Notes: generated by a model not told the origin, from the sequence alone. A DNA stretch of 64,000 bases from Arthrobacter luteolus NBRC 107841 (GCF_001552075.1 NZ_BCQM01000010.1:1-64000); one strand, 5' to 3'; numbered from the stretch's first letter, positions 27,833-37,744 are shown. Translations and numbers: made by a program.

Positions 27833-29221
27833 ATGGCTTCGACCAAATCCAAACTGGATCCGATCATCTCCCTCGCCAAGCGCAGGGGCTTCGTTTTCCA
27901 GTCGGGTGAGATCTACGGTGGTTCGCGTTCCGCCTGGGACTACGGGCCCCTCGGCGTGGAGCTCAAAGAGAACATCAAGAAGCAGTGGTGGCAGTCCATG
28001 GTCCGCGGGCGCGACGACGTCGTCGGCCTGGACTCGGCCGTCATCCTCCCGCGCGCTGTGTGGGAAGCCTCCGGCCACGTTGAGGTCTTCTCCGATCCGC
28101 TGGTGGAATGCCTGAGCTGCCACAAGCGCTACCGCGCAGACCACCTCGAAGAGGAATACGAAGAGAAGAAGGGCCGCCCGCCGGAGAACGGACTGGCGGA
28201 CATCGCCTGCGCCAACTGCGGCACCAAGGGCCAGTGGACCGAGCCGCAGGAATTTTCCGGCCTGCTCAAGACCTTTCTGGGTCCGGTCGCCAATGAAGAG
28301 GGCATGCACTACCTGCGTCCGGAAACCGCGCAGGGCATCTTCGTGAACTTCAACAACGTGCTCACCACCTCCCGCAAGAAGCCGCCGTTCGGCATCGGCC
28401 AGATCGGCAAGAGCTTCCGCAACGAGATCACACCGGGCAACTTCATCTTCCGCACCCGCGAGTTCGAGCAGATGGAGATGGAATTCTTCGTCGAGCCCGG
28501 CACGGATGAAGAGTGGCACAAGTACTGGATTGAAACCCGCCTGAACTGGTACACGGAACTGGGAATCAAGCCGGAAAACCTGCGCCTGTTCGAGCACCCG
28601 CTGGAAAAGCTCAGCCATTACTCCAAGGGCACCACCGACGTCGAATACCGCTTCGGCTTCCAGGGTTCCGAGTGGGGCGAGCTGGAAGGCATTGCCAACC
28701 GCACCGACTTTGACCTGGGTACGCACTCCAAGCACTCCGGCACCGAGCTGAGCTACTTCAACCAGGCCACCAACGAGCGGTTCACCCCGTACGTGATCGA
28801 ACCCGCCGCCGGCCTGACCCGTTCCTTCATGGCGTTCCTGGTCGATTCCTACACCGAGGACGAGGCCCCCAATGCCAAGGGCGGCGTGGACAAGCGCACC
28901 GTCCTGCGGCTGGATCCGCGCCTGGCGCCGGTCAAGGCCGCGGTGCTGCCGCTGAGCCGCAATGAGGATCTGTCCCCGAAGGCCAAGGACCTCGCCGCGC
29001 AGCTGCGCCGGAACTGGAACATCGACTTCGACGACGCCGGCGCCATTGGCCGCCGTTACCGCCGCCAGGATGAGATCGGTACTCCGTTCTGCATCACCGT
29101 GGACTTTGACACGCTTGAGGACCAGGCTGTGACCGTGCGCGAGCGCGACTCCATGGCCCAGGAACGTGTCAGCCTCGACAAGGTTGAGGGTTACCTCGCC
29201 GAACGGCTGATCGGAGCGTAA
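27833..29221 (+). CDS. glyS: Glycyl-tRNA synthetase (alpha2 type)
   Basis: 462-aa class II aminoacyl-tRNA synthetase of the dimeric type. Motif 1 region [20 protein letters not shown], motif 2 [20 protein letters not shown], motif 3 [14 protein letters not shown], and the C-terminal anticodon-binding domain ([18 protein letters not shown]). Start ATG at 27833 begins the conserved [18 protein letters not shown]; the longer upstream frame is noise. Its TAA shares a base with the next gene's ATG. Confidence 0.97.
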   Translation: MASTKSKLDPIISLAKRRGFVFQSGEIYGGSRSAWDYGPLGVELKENIKKQWWQSMVRGRDDVVGLDSAVILPRAVWEASGHVEVFSDPLVECLSCHKRYRADHLEEEYEEKKGRPPENGLADIACANCGTKGQWTEPQEFSGLLKTFLGPVANEEGMHYLRPETAQGIFVNFNNVLTTSRKKPPFGIGQIGKSFRNEITPGNFIFRTREFEQMEMEFFVEPGTDEEWHKYWIETRLNWYTELGIKPENLRLFEHPLEKLSHYSKGTTDVEYRFGFQGSEWGELEGIANRTDFDLGTHSKHSGTELSYFNQATNERFTPYVIEPAAGLTRSFMAFLVDSYTEDEAPNAKGGVDKRTVLRLDPRLAPVKAAVLPLSRNEDLSPKAKDLAAQLRRNWNIDFDDAGAIGRRYRRQDEIGTPFCITVDFDTLEDQAVTVRERDSMAQERVSLDKVEGYLAERLIGA

Positions 29222-30126
29222 TGGCACTGACTTTCCGGGAATGGCGCGAGGACGATGACCTGGCGCTGGTCCAGCTCTGGGGCGATCCGGAGACCGGCGA
29301 AGCCGGGCACTTCCGGGCCGTGCTGCGGCCGTCCTCCAACGAACCGTGGAGCCGCTGCATTGTGGCGGAGGACGACGGCGTGCCGGTGGCGGCGGGTGTG
29401 GTCTATGAGACCAGCCTGCATCCGGACCGGCTCTGGGTGTACATCGAGGTGGCGCGCGAAAACCGGCGCGCCGGCCTGGGATCCACCCTGCTGGGCATGC
29501 TCCGCAAGGAAGCCGAAAGCGCCCCGTCCGGCGTCACGAAGCTGCGTGTCAAGGTTGAGCCCGGTACCCCGGGTGCTGCCTTTGCCGCAGCTGCGGGCCT
29601 GGAACCAATCCAGCGTTCCCGCGTGGTGATTGTGGAACCCGGCAAGCTGAAACTGCCGGTGTTCGAAGACCACGGGCCCCAGCTGGAGGAAGCCGCCACC
29701 GGGTCGGTGGAACTGACCCGCGCCGTGGCGGACTTCTACAACACCGTCCATGACTGGGACCGCGCGGACATGAGCCTGGGCCGGGCGCAGCAGATGCTGC
29801 TCAACGACGCGGCCGGTGCCGCGGGGGCCGTGGTGCTGCGGGATAAGCCGAAGGCGGAGGGCGGCAAAATCGCCGCGTTCGCCGTCAGCTACACCTCCGA
29901 ACGGACGGACGCTCCGGCGGACGTGCTGCTGGGCTATGACACCACCTTGGAGGAATCCGAGGCGGAAGCCGCCGTGGCCTCCCTGCTGGCCATGGTCGCC
30001 TACCAGTACCCGGTGCAGCTGGAAGTCGACGAATCGATGACCGCGCTGGTCCGGGTCCTGGAACCGCTCCTTGCCTCGGGTGCTGCCCGGCAGGACGGCC
30101 GGGACACGCTGATTCTCAGCAGCTAG
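29221..30126 (+). CDS. GNAT-family acetyltransferase domain protein
   Basis: 301 aa. The N-terminal half is a GNAT fold with the acetyl-CoA loop VYIEVARENRRAGLGSTLLG; the C-terminal half (VELTRAVADFYNTVHDWDRA onward) looks like a degenerate second GNAT-like domain, as in two-domain actinobacterial acetyltransferases such as the mycothiol synthase type. Substrate unknown. Coupled to glyS through TAATG. Confidence 0.75.
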   Translation: MALTFREWREDDDLALVQLWGDPETGEAGHFRAVLRPSSNEPWSRCIVAEDDGVPVAAGVVYETSLHPDRLWVYIEVARENRRAGLGSTLLGMLRKEAESAPSGVTKLRVKVEPGTPGAAFAAAAGLEPIQRSRVVIVEPGKLKLPVFEDHGPQLEEAATGSVELTRAVADFYNTVHDWDRADMSLGRAQQMLLNDAAGAAGAVVLRDKPKAEGGKIAAFAVSYTSERTDAPADVLLGYDTTLEESEAEAAVASLLAMVAYQYPVQLEVDESMTALVRVLEPLLASGAARQDGRDTLILSS

Positions 30127-30150
30127 CACCGCCTTCAGCCACAACTGCAG

Positions 30151-30198
30151 ATAACGACGGCGCCGGCCCCCTTTTCAGGGGACCGGCGCCGTCGTTAT
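30151..30198. terminator. Bidirectional terminator between glyS operon and tetR
   Basis: Arms ataacgacggcgccgg (30151-30166) and its complement (30183-30198) pair perfectly and extend by cccc/gggg around one bulged base, enclosing a 7-base loop. Lies between convergent genes; ttat/ataa ends serve both strands. Confidence 0.85.
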
Positions 30199-30223
30199 GT
30201 GCGGGCCTTTCGTGGTTTCGCGG

Positions 30224-30787
30224 CTAGCCGACCAAATGGCCGGAGAGCATGAACATCACCGAATCCGAGACCTCCTGAAGCGTGCGGTCCGGGCTGAAGA
30301 CCAGCCATTCGATGCCGCCCACCAGGACTGCTCCGAACACGGTGCCGGCCATCAGCTCGGCGTCGGGGCGGTCAGGATGGGCGTGCCGGATGACCGCCAC
30401 GAACTCCGCCAGCGCTTCGCGGCGCACCAGCTGCAGCGGCGACTGCCAGGACCTGTCGGTCCGGAAAATCTCCGCCGCGATCAGCTTGGCCATCGGCTGG
30501 TTGCGGGAGACGAGTTCCAGGATGGCATCCACCATGGACCGCAGCGCGGGGGCGCCGGTTTTCGTGCCTCTGGCCTCCCGCAGGGTTTCCGCCAGGGTTC
30601 CCACACCGTCCAGCAGCAGCTGCTCAAACAGCTTGTCCTTGGAGGAGAAGTTGTAATAAACGCTGCCCTTGGCGACGCCGGCACGCACGGCCACGTCCTC
30701 CATGGTGGTGCCGGTGATCCCGTGCAGGGAGGCCAGCTCTACCGCGGCATCGAGGATTGACCGCTTGGTGGCTGAAACGCGTGGCAT
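30224..30787 (-). CDS. TetR/AcrR-family repressor of the YhgE operon
   Basis: 187 aa. N-terminal TetR helix-turn-helix: ILDAAVELASLHGITGTTMEDVAVRAG-type sequence followed by GVAKGSVYYNFSSKDKLFEQ. The C-terminal ligand domain shows no further signature. Third gene of the operon after the ABC ATPase and YhgE genes; the two dyads upstream of that operon are the obvious autoregulatory operator. Confidence 0.9.
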   Translation of the reverse strand: MPRVSATKRSILDAAVELASLHGITGTTMEDVAVRAGVAKGSVYYNFSSKDKLFEQLLLDGVGTLAETLREARGTKTGAPALRSMVDAILELVSRNQPMAKLIAAEIFRTDRSWQSPLQLVRREALAEFVAVIRHAHPDRPDAELMAGTVFGAVLVGGIEWLVFSPDRTLQEVSDSVMFMLSGHLVG

Positions 30788-30838
30788 GCAAAGTGTCCTT
30801 TATACGAGGCGTGTGTGCGTTGGTTCTCTCAGTCGATC

Positions 30839-32962
30839 TTAGATGTGCAGCTCCGGATGCAGCCGCTTGATCGTCCACATGCGCTGCCGGCCGGCGCTCA
30901 GCGAGCTGATCACGACGCAGACGATGGTCAGGATTGCCAGGAAGGCGAACGCGATCCACATCCGGGCATCCACTCCGCCGGTGATCAGTGCCCGGAGGCC
31001 GTTCACCACATAGGTGGCCGGCATGTACGGGTGCAGGGCCTGGAAGAATCCGGGCGTTGTCTCCACCGGGTAGGTACCGCCGGAGGAACTCAGCTGCAGC
31101 ATCAGCAGCACCAGGGAGGCGACCCGTCCTGCTGCCGTGCCCAGCACAATGATCAGCATCTGCTGCAGGGCCAGGAACGCCACAGTGGTCAGGTACAGGA
31201 ACGCGCCGGTGCCGAGCAGGTACGCCGGGTGGATGTCCAGGCCCCAGACCAGCACGGCCATCATGATGATGACCTGGCCCAGGCCGATCGCCAGTGCCGG
31301 GATCAGCCCGGTGGCGGCGGCCCGGAAGCCGGACACGCCGGCGGCCAGGGCCCTGGTGGGCAGTGCCCGCAGCAGCAGCCAGGTGATGAGCGCACCCACG
31401 AAGGTGGCCAGGGCCAGGAAGAAGGGAGCAAACCCTTCGCCGAAGCTGGCTGCCTCGCTGGTGTACTCGGTATCCATCTCCACCGGGTTGGCGGCGACGG
31501 AGGCCTTGGCATCGATCAGGTCGCTGGAGTCTTCCGGCAGCGCCTGGCCGCCGGCTGTCAGGGCATCGGCCAGGGTATGGCTGCCGTCGGAGAGCTGCTC
31601 GGCGCCTTCGGAGAGTGCCGTGCCGCCGTCGAGCAGTTCGCCGGCACCGGAGGCAAGGTCAGTCGTGCCGCCGCTCAGGGTGCTGGCACCTGCGGCGAGT
31701 TCGTTGGCACCGCTTTCGGCGCTGCGTGCTCCTGCATCAACCTGCGCGGCGCCGGAGGCAAGAGTTGCTGCGCCGCCGGAAAGCTCTGACGCGCCGCCTG
31801 CGGCGGACTGCGCTCCGGCGGCCACCTGGGCCGCACCGTCGGAGAGTGTGGAGCTGCCGGCCGAGAGCTGCCCGGCGCCTGCGGCTGCTTCAGCGATACC
31901 CGACTGGAGGGAGGAGGTGCCGCCCGCCACCTGCTGCGCGCCTGCGGCCAGCGGTTCAAGCTGGGCGAGGAGCGGGCTGTTGGGGTCCGAGGCCTTGACC
32001 GCGGCGACAACCTGGTTCAGCCCCGAAGAGACCTGGGACGCGCCGGTGTCCAGGGATTTTGCCTGGGGCACAGCTGCGCCGAGTTTGTCCGAGAGGGTTC
32101 CGAGGTTTGCATCCAGTGCCGCGGCACCGTTGGCGACATCGGAGGCGCCGGCGGAAAGTGTTGCGGTTCCGCCGGCCAGCGAATCGGCGCCGGCTGAAAG
32201 GGTGCTGCTGCCCGAGGAGAGGGCCGAGGTGCCCGCGGTCAGGTCGGACAGGCCGGCAGCCAGCTGGCCCGCGCCGGAGGAGAGCCGGAAAGCGCCGTCC
32301 TGCAGGGTCAGTGTGCCGTCGGCCAGGCTGTCCAGCCCGGCCACGAGCTGACCGGCGCCGTCGACTGCTGAGTCGATGCCTGTGCTGAGTTCGCCCGCGC
32401 CGTCCGCGGCGTCACGCAGGCCGGAACCGGCGTCGTTCAGGCCAACCAGCAGCGTCGAGGACACCTGGTCGCCCAGTTCCGAGGAAACGGCAGCCTGCAC
32501 CTGGGCCATGGCCTGCTTGCCGAGCACACCGGCCAGGAAGTTGTTGGAGTCGTTGTACGCGACCTTCAGCCGTGCGGGGACGGGATTGTCAGTGCCGACG
32601 GAAACCGCGTTGGCGGAGAAGTCTTCGGGGATGGTGAGGGAGAGGTAGTAGGTGCCGTCCTCCACACCGTCCGCGGCGTCGGCCGCGTCCGTGGCGTGCC
32701 AGTCCAGATCCGCGCCGTCCAGGAGCTTCTGTTCCAGCTCCTTGCCAGCGTTGAGCTGTTCGCCGTCGCGGTCTGCGCCGGTGTCTTCGTTGACCAGGGC
32801 TACCGAGAGGCCGTCCAGGTGCTTGTCCGGGGAGTCAAAGGCCCACAGGTACAGCGCGCCGTAGATGAGGGGAATGAAGAGCATAACGACGACGGCGATC
32901 TTCGGCAGCGTGCCGCGGCGGAACCGGCTCAGCTCGGTGCCGGGGGAAAACAGGGCAAACAT
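30839..32962 (-). CDS. YhgE/Pip-domain membrane protein
   Basis: 707 aa. N-terminal membrane helix (KIAVVVMLFIPLIYGALYLW) followed by the Pip-type extracytoplasmic domain start LSVALVNEDTGADRDGEQL, a ~350-residue helical stalk of repeated x-L-x-x-G-A/S-x-x-L steps, and five to six C-terminal membrane helices (FAPFFLALATFVGALITWLL onward; the ABC-2-like VASLVLLMLQLSSSGGTYPV). Family members act in export or as phage receptors (Pip). The ATP-binding partner is encoded directly upstream with one-base overlap. Confidence 0.9.
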   Translation of the reverse strand: MFALFSPGTELSRFRRGTLPKIAVVVMLFIPLIYGALYLWAFDSPDKHLDGLSVALVNEDTGADRDGEQLNAGKELEQKLLDGADLDWHATDAADAADGVEDGTYYLSLTIPEDFSANAVSVGTDNPVPARLKVAYNDSNNFLAGVLGKQAMAQVQAAVSSELGDQVSSTLLVGLNDAGSGLRDAADGAGELSTGIDSAVDGAGQLVAGLDSLADGTLTLQDGAFRLSSGAGQLAAGLSDLTAGTSALSSGSSTLSAGADSLAGGTATLSAGASDVANGAAALDANLGTLSDKLGAAVPQAKSLDTGASQVSSGLNQVVAAVKASDPNSPLLAQLEPLAAGAQQVAGGTSSLQSGIAEAAAGAGQLSAGSSTLSDGAAQVAAGAQSAAGGASELSGGAATLASGAAQVDAGARSAESGANELAAGASTLSGGTTDLASGAGELLDGGTALSEGAEQLSDGSHTLADALTAGGQALPEDSSDLIDAKASVAANPVEMDTEYTSEAASFGEGFAPFFLALATFVGALITWLLLRALPTRALAAGVSGFRAAATGLIPALAIGLGQVIIMMAVLVWGLDIHPAYLLGTGAFLYLTTVAFLALQQMLIIVLGTAAGRVASLVLLMLQLSSSGGTYPVETTPGFFQALHPYMPATYVVNGLRALITGGVDARMWIAFAFLAILTIVCVVISSLSAGRQRMWTIKRLHPELHI

Positions 32963-33639
32963 CAGTTGACCTCCTGGGTGAGGAGCAGAGCGGAGGGCTG
33001 GGGATCAAGGTTTTCCCACAGGCCGGAATCCTGGGATGCGGCACCGACGACGACGGCGGTTCCGTCGGCCGCGATGGCGGCGAGGCGTTCCCAGACCAGG
33101 CGGCGGGCGCCGGCGCTGTGGACCTGCTCGATGTCATCGACGAAAAGGATGCGCGGCCCGCTGAGCAGCGCCAGGGAGATTCGCAGCAGGAACTGGTCCG
33201 CCTCATCGAGGTTCCAGATCACGGCAGACGCCGGGGGGATGTGACGCCCGCCGAAGACCGGGCCGCAGACCCGGGAGACTTGACGGTCAGTGGTTTTCGG
33301 CACGAACGTCCACCACGGAGCGAGCCAGGCCATCCGTTCGCGCACGGCCTGGCCGACGGTAACGCCCGGCTCCAGTTCGTCAATGCCGGCGAATCCGGCA
33401 ATGGCCGTTTCCTTCTGCACGGCACGGGCCTCCCGGGGGAGTGCATGGCCGAGCACATTCAGGGTTCCGCTCCCGGCCTTCATCCGGCCTGCGAGGGTGA
33501 GCAGCAGGCTGGTGCGGCCGCTGCCGGCCGGGCCGCAGAAGACGCTGAGGGGATCGGGCACATCGAAGCTGAGCGGGCCGTAAACACGGCCCCGGGCGGC
33601 GGAGAGGCTGAGGCCCTCCGCGGTGATTACCGGTTGCAC
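32962..33639 (-). CDS. ABC-transporter ATP-binding subunit with degenerate motifs
   Basis: 225 aa, ABC-type nucleotide-binding domain that would power the YhgE/Pip protein. Walker A is CGPAGSGRTSLLL, with Arg where the phosphate-binding Lys is expected (codon CGC). A Walker-B-like ILFVDDIEQVHS is present, but an LSGGQ signature cannot be found in the preceding helix (LDEADQFLLRISLALLSG). ATP hydrolysis may therefore be weak or absent. The GTG at 33639 with gaaagg upstream is preferred to an ATG at 33687 close to the operators. Confidence 0.78.
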   Translation of the reverse strand: MQPVITAEGLSLSAARGRVYGPLSFDVPDPLSVFCGPAGSGRTSLLLTLAGRMKAGSGTLNVLGHALPREARAVQKETAIAGFAGIDELEPGVTVGQAVRERMAWLAPWWTFVPKTTDRQVSRVCGPVFGGRHIPPASAVIWNLDEADQFLLRISLALLSGPRILFVDDIEQVHSAGARRLVWERLAAIAADGTAVVVGAASQDSGLWENLDPQPSALLLTQEVN

Positions 33640-33696
33640 ATGGTGCCTTTCTGGGATTCGGGGAAACCCCGGCCGGGACTGGATCATTCAATTTGT

Positions 33697-33728
33697 ACTG
33701 ACCAGTCAGTTTGATCTGACCAGTCAGT
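33697..33728. promoter_or_regulatory. Twin TetR-type operators
   Basis: Two near-identical dyads, actgaccagtcagt (33697-33710) and tctgaccagtcagt (33715-33728), 18 bases apart. Each has arms ctgac/gtcag around a two-base centre. They lie 58-90 bases upstream of the ABC gene start on the minus strand, next to a possible -10 (tacaaa at 33690-33695). Best explained as binding sites for the TetR encoded at the end of that operon. Confidence 0.8.
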
Positions 33729-33847
33729 CTAACGCAAGTCCGGACCAAGTCCTGCATCGGATTCGGCATCCGTTCTCCGGCTTGGGAGAATGGGGACGCT
33801 TATCCCGCCGGGCACCTGGTCCGCCGAGGAACCAGTGAGGAAACAGC

Positions 33848-35230
33848 ATGGGACACAGTCATCTCCCCGCCACCGGCGAACCGACCCGGGCCGCGCTCGC
33901 CGCCCGGCGCCGGGCCAACCGGCTGCTGGCCTGGATCCTGGTTCCCCTGGGACTGCTGGCCGCCGTCGGGATGCTGCTGCTCTGGCCGGGCGGGCAGGCC
34001 CAGGAAATCAACGTCGCCGATCCGTATGCCACGGCCGACGGCGTCAGCATCGACACCGGGTCCGTCCAGCGGGTCTCGGTGGAGGACTGCCCCTCCTCCG
34101 CCACCCTGACCCAGGCCGGCGTCCAGGCCCCCCAGTGCCAGGTCGCCTATACGCTTCCGTCCGGAGGCGGGGCTGCTGTACCGGTCGAGGTGCCGCCGGA
34201 GGTTGCGAAAACCAACGCCGTGGAGGCCGGCGACACTGTCCGTTACCTCAACCTGGAAAACGTCATGGTTGACAGCGGGGCGCCGCCCTACATCTTTATG
34301 GACTTCGTCCGAAGCGTGCCCATCGCTCTCCTGGCCGTCCTGTACGCGGCTGTGGTGATCGCCGTCGCGCGCTGGCGCGGACTGCGGGCCCTGATCGGGC
34401 TGGGCGGCGCATACGCCGTGCTCGCCGGCTTTATCCTGCCCGGGCTGGTGGAGGGCAAACCGCCGCTGCTGCTGGGGCTGGTGGGCTCAAGCGTGATCAT
34501 GATCGGCGTCCTCTACTTCGCGCACGGGTTCTCCGCACGTACCTCCACCGCACTGCTGGGAACACTGTTCGGCCTGGCCATCACGGCCGGACTGGCGGCC
34601 TGGGCCACCGACGCCGCCCATCTGATCGGCGTCGACAATGAGAACGCCTATACCCTCATCAATGCCTCGGATCAGCTCTCCATCTCCGGCATCATCCTGT
34701 GCGGGCTCATCATTTCCGGCCTCGGGGTGCTGAACGACGTGACGATCACGCAGTCCTCCGCAGTGTGGGAGATGTACGAACTGGCCCCGGGAGCCTCAGC
34801 GAAACGCCTCTTCAGCGGTGCCATGCGGGTGGGCCGGGACCACATTGCCTCCACCGTCTACACCATTGCGTTCGCCTACGCCGGTGCCGCTCTGCCGGTG
34901 CTGATCCTGGTCTCGCTCTATGACCGCACCGTGCTGGAGTCCCTGACCGGCGGAGAACTGGCGGAGGAGGTCATCCGCACCCTGGTGGGCTCGATCGGCC
35001 TGGTTCTGGCCATCCCGGTAACCACCGCCGTCGCCGTCCTGGTGGTCAAGGCCGTGGGCAGCCCGCGTGCCGGGGAAGATGAAAAGGCAGGCGGTGCTTC
35101 GAGCAGGGAAGCGGGCACCGACGCCGGCGCCCCGCCCAGTCCCCGGCGACTGGCCCAGGCACGCCGCGCCGCCGGCGCCGACTCCGCTGATTCCCCTAAC
35201 TCCGCCGGGGTGCTGCCGGCCAGGGACTAG
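33848..35230 (+). CDS. YibE/F-family membrane protein
   Basis: 460 aa. One N-terminal membrane helix (LLAWILVPLGLLAAVGMLLL), a ~110-residue extracytoplasmic segment, then about seven helices with the YibE/F core (VALLAVLYAAVVIAVARWRG, GDVTITQSSAVWEM-like LNDVTITQSSAVWEMYE). C-terminal ~50 residues are Ala/Pro-rich and probably cytoplasmic. Function of the family is unknown. Faces away from the YhgE operon. Confidence 0.85.
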   Translation: MGHSHLPATGEPTRAALAARRRANRLLAWILVPLGLLAAVGMLLLWPGGQAQEINVADPYATADGVSIDTGSVQRVSVEDCPSSATLTQAGVQAPQCQVAYTLPSGGGAAVPVEVPPEVAKTNAVEAGDTVRYLNLENVMVDSGAPPYIFMDFVRSVPIALLAVLYAAVVIAVARWRGLRALIGLGGAYAVLAGFILPGLVEGKPPLLLGLVGSSVIMIGVLYFAHGFSARTSTALLGTLFGLAITAGLAAWATDAAHLIGVDNENAYTLINASDQLSISGIILCGLIISGLGVLNDVTITQSSAVWEMYELAPGASAKRLFSGAMRVGRDHIASTVYTIAFAYAGAALPVLILVSLYDRTVLESLTGGELAEEVIRTLVGSIGLVLAIPVTTAVAVLVVKAVGSPRAGEDEKAGGASSREAGTDAGAPPSPRRLAQARRAAGADSADSPNSAGVLPARD

Positions 35231-35281
35231 CCGGCGATCCCAGGGCGAGCAGGATTTGCACAGGGTTGAGAGAATAGGAAC

Positions 35282-36454
35282 GTGACTGTTGCGACCCCAA
35301 ATCTCAGGCTTGAACTGCCGCCCTTGAAGCTGGGCCGGCTGACCGTGGAGACGCCGGTGATCCTGGCGCCCATGGCCGGCATCACCAACCGGGCCTTCCG
35401 GCGGCTGTGCCGCGAATACGGCGGCGGCCTGTACGTCACCGAAATGGTGACCTCCCGGGCCCTGGTGGAACGCTCCCCGGAGTCGATGCGCATCATCGAG
35501 CACGACGACGATGAGTCGATCCGCTCCGTCCAGCTTTACGGCGTGGACCCGGTGACGGTCGGTGCCGCCATCCGGATCCTGGTGGAGGAGGACCGCGCAG
35601 ACCACATCGACCTCAACTTCGGCTGCCCGGTTCCCAAGGTCACCCGCAAGGGCGGCGGATCCGCGCTGCCCTGGAAGCTGAACCTGTTCACCGCGATCGT
35701 CCAGACCGCCGTCCGGGAAGCCTCCAAGGGTAATATCCCGCTGACCATCAAGATGCGCAAGGGCATCGACGACGACCATCTCACCTTCCTTGAGGCCGGC
35801 CGGATCGCCCGCGACGCCGGCGTGGCCGCCGTGACCCTGCACGGGCGCACCGCTTCCCAGTTCTATTCGGGCAAGGCGGACTGGAATGCCATCGCCGAGC
35901 TGCGCGAAGCGCTGCCGGATGTCCCGGTGCTGGGCAACGGGGACATCTGGTCCGCTGAGGACGCCGTCCGGATGGTCGAGGAGACCGGCGTGGACGGTGT
36001 GGTGATTGGCCGCGGCTGCCAGGGCCGTCCCTGGCTGTTCGCTGACCTCCAGGCTGCCTTTGAAGGCCGCGACGAGCGGCACCGGCCCGGCCTGAAAGAA
36101 GTGGCGGACAGCGTCTACCGCCATGCCGAGCTGCTGGTGGAAACCTTCGGCGACGAAGTAATCGCCCTGCGGGACATCCGCAAACACATGGCCTGGTACT
36201 TCAAGGGCTACGTCGTCGGGGGAGACCTGCGGGCTAAGCTGGCCACTGTGCCCTCCCTCGAGGTCCTGCGCGGACTTCTGGCCGAACTGGATCCCACCGC
36301 TCCCTACCCGGGGGCGGATGCCGAAGGCCCCCGCGGGCGGGCCGGCACGCCCAAGAAAACAGCCCTGCCGGAAGGCTGGCTCGACGGACGGGAACTGAAC
36401 CCCAGCCAGAAGGCCATCATCGCGGCAGCCGAACTCGATATTTCAGGTGGCTAA
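35282..36454 (+). CDS. dusB: tRNA-dihydrouridine synthase
   Basis: 390-aa FMN enzyme reducing uridines in the tRNA D-loop. Characteristic segments: PVILAPMAGITNRAFRRLC, catalytic cysteine in IDLNFGCPVPKVTRKGGG, VTLHGRTASQFYSGKADW, and VLGNGDIWSAEDAVRMVEET. A ~60-residue C-terminal extension rich in Pro/Gly is present in actinobacterial members. GTG start. Six bases separate it from dgt. Confidence 0.93.
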   Translation: MTVATPNLRLELPPLKLGRLTVETPVILAPMAGITNRAFRRLCREYGGGLYVTEMVTSRALVERSPESMRIIEHDDDESIRSVQLYGVDPVTVGAAIRILVEEDRADHIDLNFGCPVPKVTRKGGGSALPWKLNLFTAIVQTAVREASKGNIPLTIKMRKGIDDDHLTFLEAGRIARDAGVAAVTLHGRTASQFYSGKADWNAIAELREALPDVPVLGNGDIWSAEDAVRMVEETGVDGVVIGRGCQGRPWLFADLQAAFEGRDERHRPGLKEVADSVYRHAELLVETFGDEVIALRDIRKHMAWYFKGYVVGGDLRAKLATVPSLEVLRGLLAELDPTAPYPGADAEGPRGRAGTPKKTALPEGWLDGRELNPSQKAIIAAAELDISGG

Positions 36455-36460
36455 CTCCAT

Positions 36461-37744
36461 ATGACCCTTCCGCAGGCTTTCCGCACCGCCGGTTACACCG
36501 GAGTCGACCTGGCACGCTGGGTCACCGAACCGGCCAAAAGCACCAACCGCACCCAGTTTGGACGCGACCGTGCCCGGGTGCTGCACTCTTCTGCCCTGCG
36601 CCGGCTGGGCGCGAAGACCCAGGTGGTCGCCCCGGATACCGACGACTTCGTCCGGACCCGCCTGACCCACAGCCTGGAAGTGGCCCAGGTGGGGCGGGAG
36701 CTGGGCAACGCGCTGGGCTGCGACCCCGACGTCGTTGATGCGGCCTGCCTCTCGCACGACCTGGGGCATCCTCCCTTCGGGCACAACGGCGAGTCGGCCC
36801 TGAACGATATTGCGCATGCCATCGGAGGATTTGAAGGCAATGCCCAGACCCTGCGGCTGCTGACCCGGCTGGAACCCAAGATCATCGCTCCGGACGGTTC
36901 TCCGGCAGGCCTGAACCTGACCCGGGCCAGCCTGGACGCCTCCTGCAAGTACCCGTGGTCCGCCGTCGACGCCCCCCTCGTCAACGGCCAGCGCACCACC
37001 AAGTTCGGCGTCTACGAGGATGACCTGCCGGTCTTCATCTGGCTCCGGGACGGAGCTCCCGCCGGGCGTTCCTGCCTTGAAGCCCAGGTCATGGACCTGG
37101 CCGATGACATCTCCTATTCCGTACACGACGTCGAGGACGCGATCGTCGCTGGGCACGTCCAGCTCAAGTGGCTGGACAATCCGGACCAGCGCGCCCGGGT
37201 GATCGGTTACACCCAGCAGTGGTATGTCCCCACGGCTGAAACGGCGGCCGTCGAGGCAGCGCTGGCCCGGCTCGAAGCCGAGGCCGTCTGGGTGCGGGAA
37301 TCCGACGGAAGCCGGCGGGCGATGGCCGCGTTGAAGGACATGACCAGCCAGCTCATCGGCCGTTTCTGCTCCAGCGCTCTCGAAGCGACCCGCGGAATCT
37401 ACGGCACCGACCCGCTCACCCGGTACAACGCCGAAATGGTGGTACCCGAGGAAACCCAGCTCGAAATCGCGGTGATGAAGGGCCTGGCCACCACATTCGT
37501 GATGACCACCGACCAGCGCCAGCCGCTCTACGAACGCCAGCGCGAGGTCCTCACCAACCTGGTGGCTCAGCTCGCCGCCACGGGGGACCGCCACCTGGAG
37601 CCGATGTTTGCCGCGGACTGGCGGGCAGCGGAGGACGACGGCGCCCGGCTGCGCGTGGTCATCGACCAGGTCGCGTCGCTCACCGACGGCTCCGCGCTGG
37701 CGCTGCACGAGCGGCTGGTTGGCCCGGTTCCGGCACTGTGGTGA
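36461..37744 (+). CDS. dgt: dGTP triphosphohydrolase (HD family)
   Basis: 427-aa HD-domain enzyme cleaving dGTP to deoxyguanosine and triphosphate. Metal ligands in TRLTHSLEVAQVGRELG and SHDLGHPPFGHNGESALN; later DLADDISYSVHDVEDAIVAG supplies the last Asp. Followed by dnaG after 61 bases, the usual actinobacterial order dusB-dgt-dnaG. Confidence 0.94.
   Translation: MTLPQAFRTAGYTGVDLARWVTEPAKSTNRTQFGRDRARVLHSSALRRLGAKTQVVAPDTDDFVRTRLTHSLEVAQVGRELGNALGCDPDVVDAACLSHDLGHPPFGHNGESALNDIAHAIGGFEGNAQTLRLLTRLEPKIIAPDGSPAGLNLTRASLDASCKYPWSAVDAPLVNGQRTTKFGVYEDDLPVFIWLRDGAPAGRSCLEAQVMDLADDISYSVHDVEDAIVAGHVQLKWLDNPDQRARVIGYTQQWYVPTAETAAVEAALARLEAEAVWVRESDGSRRAMAALKDMTSQLIGRFCSSALEATRGIYGTDPLTRYNAEMVVPEETQLEIAVMKGLATTFVMTTDQRQPLYERQREVLTNLVAQLAATGDRHLEPMFAADWRAAEDDGARLRVVIDQVASLTDGSALALHERLVGPVPALW

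Noticed and set aside
27407-29227. 606-codon open frame antisense to glyS.
   Set aside because: Shadow frame of a certain gene; no motif.
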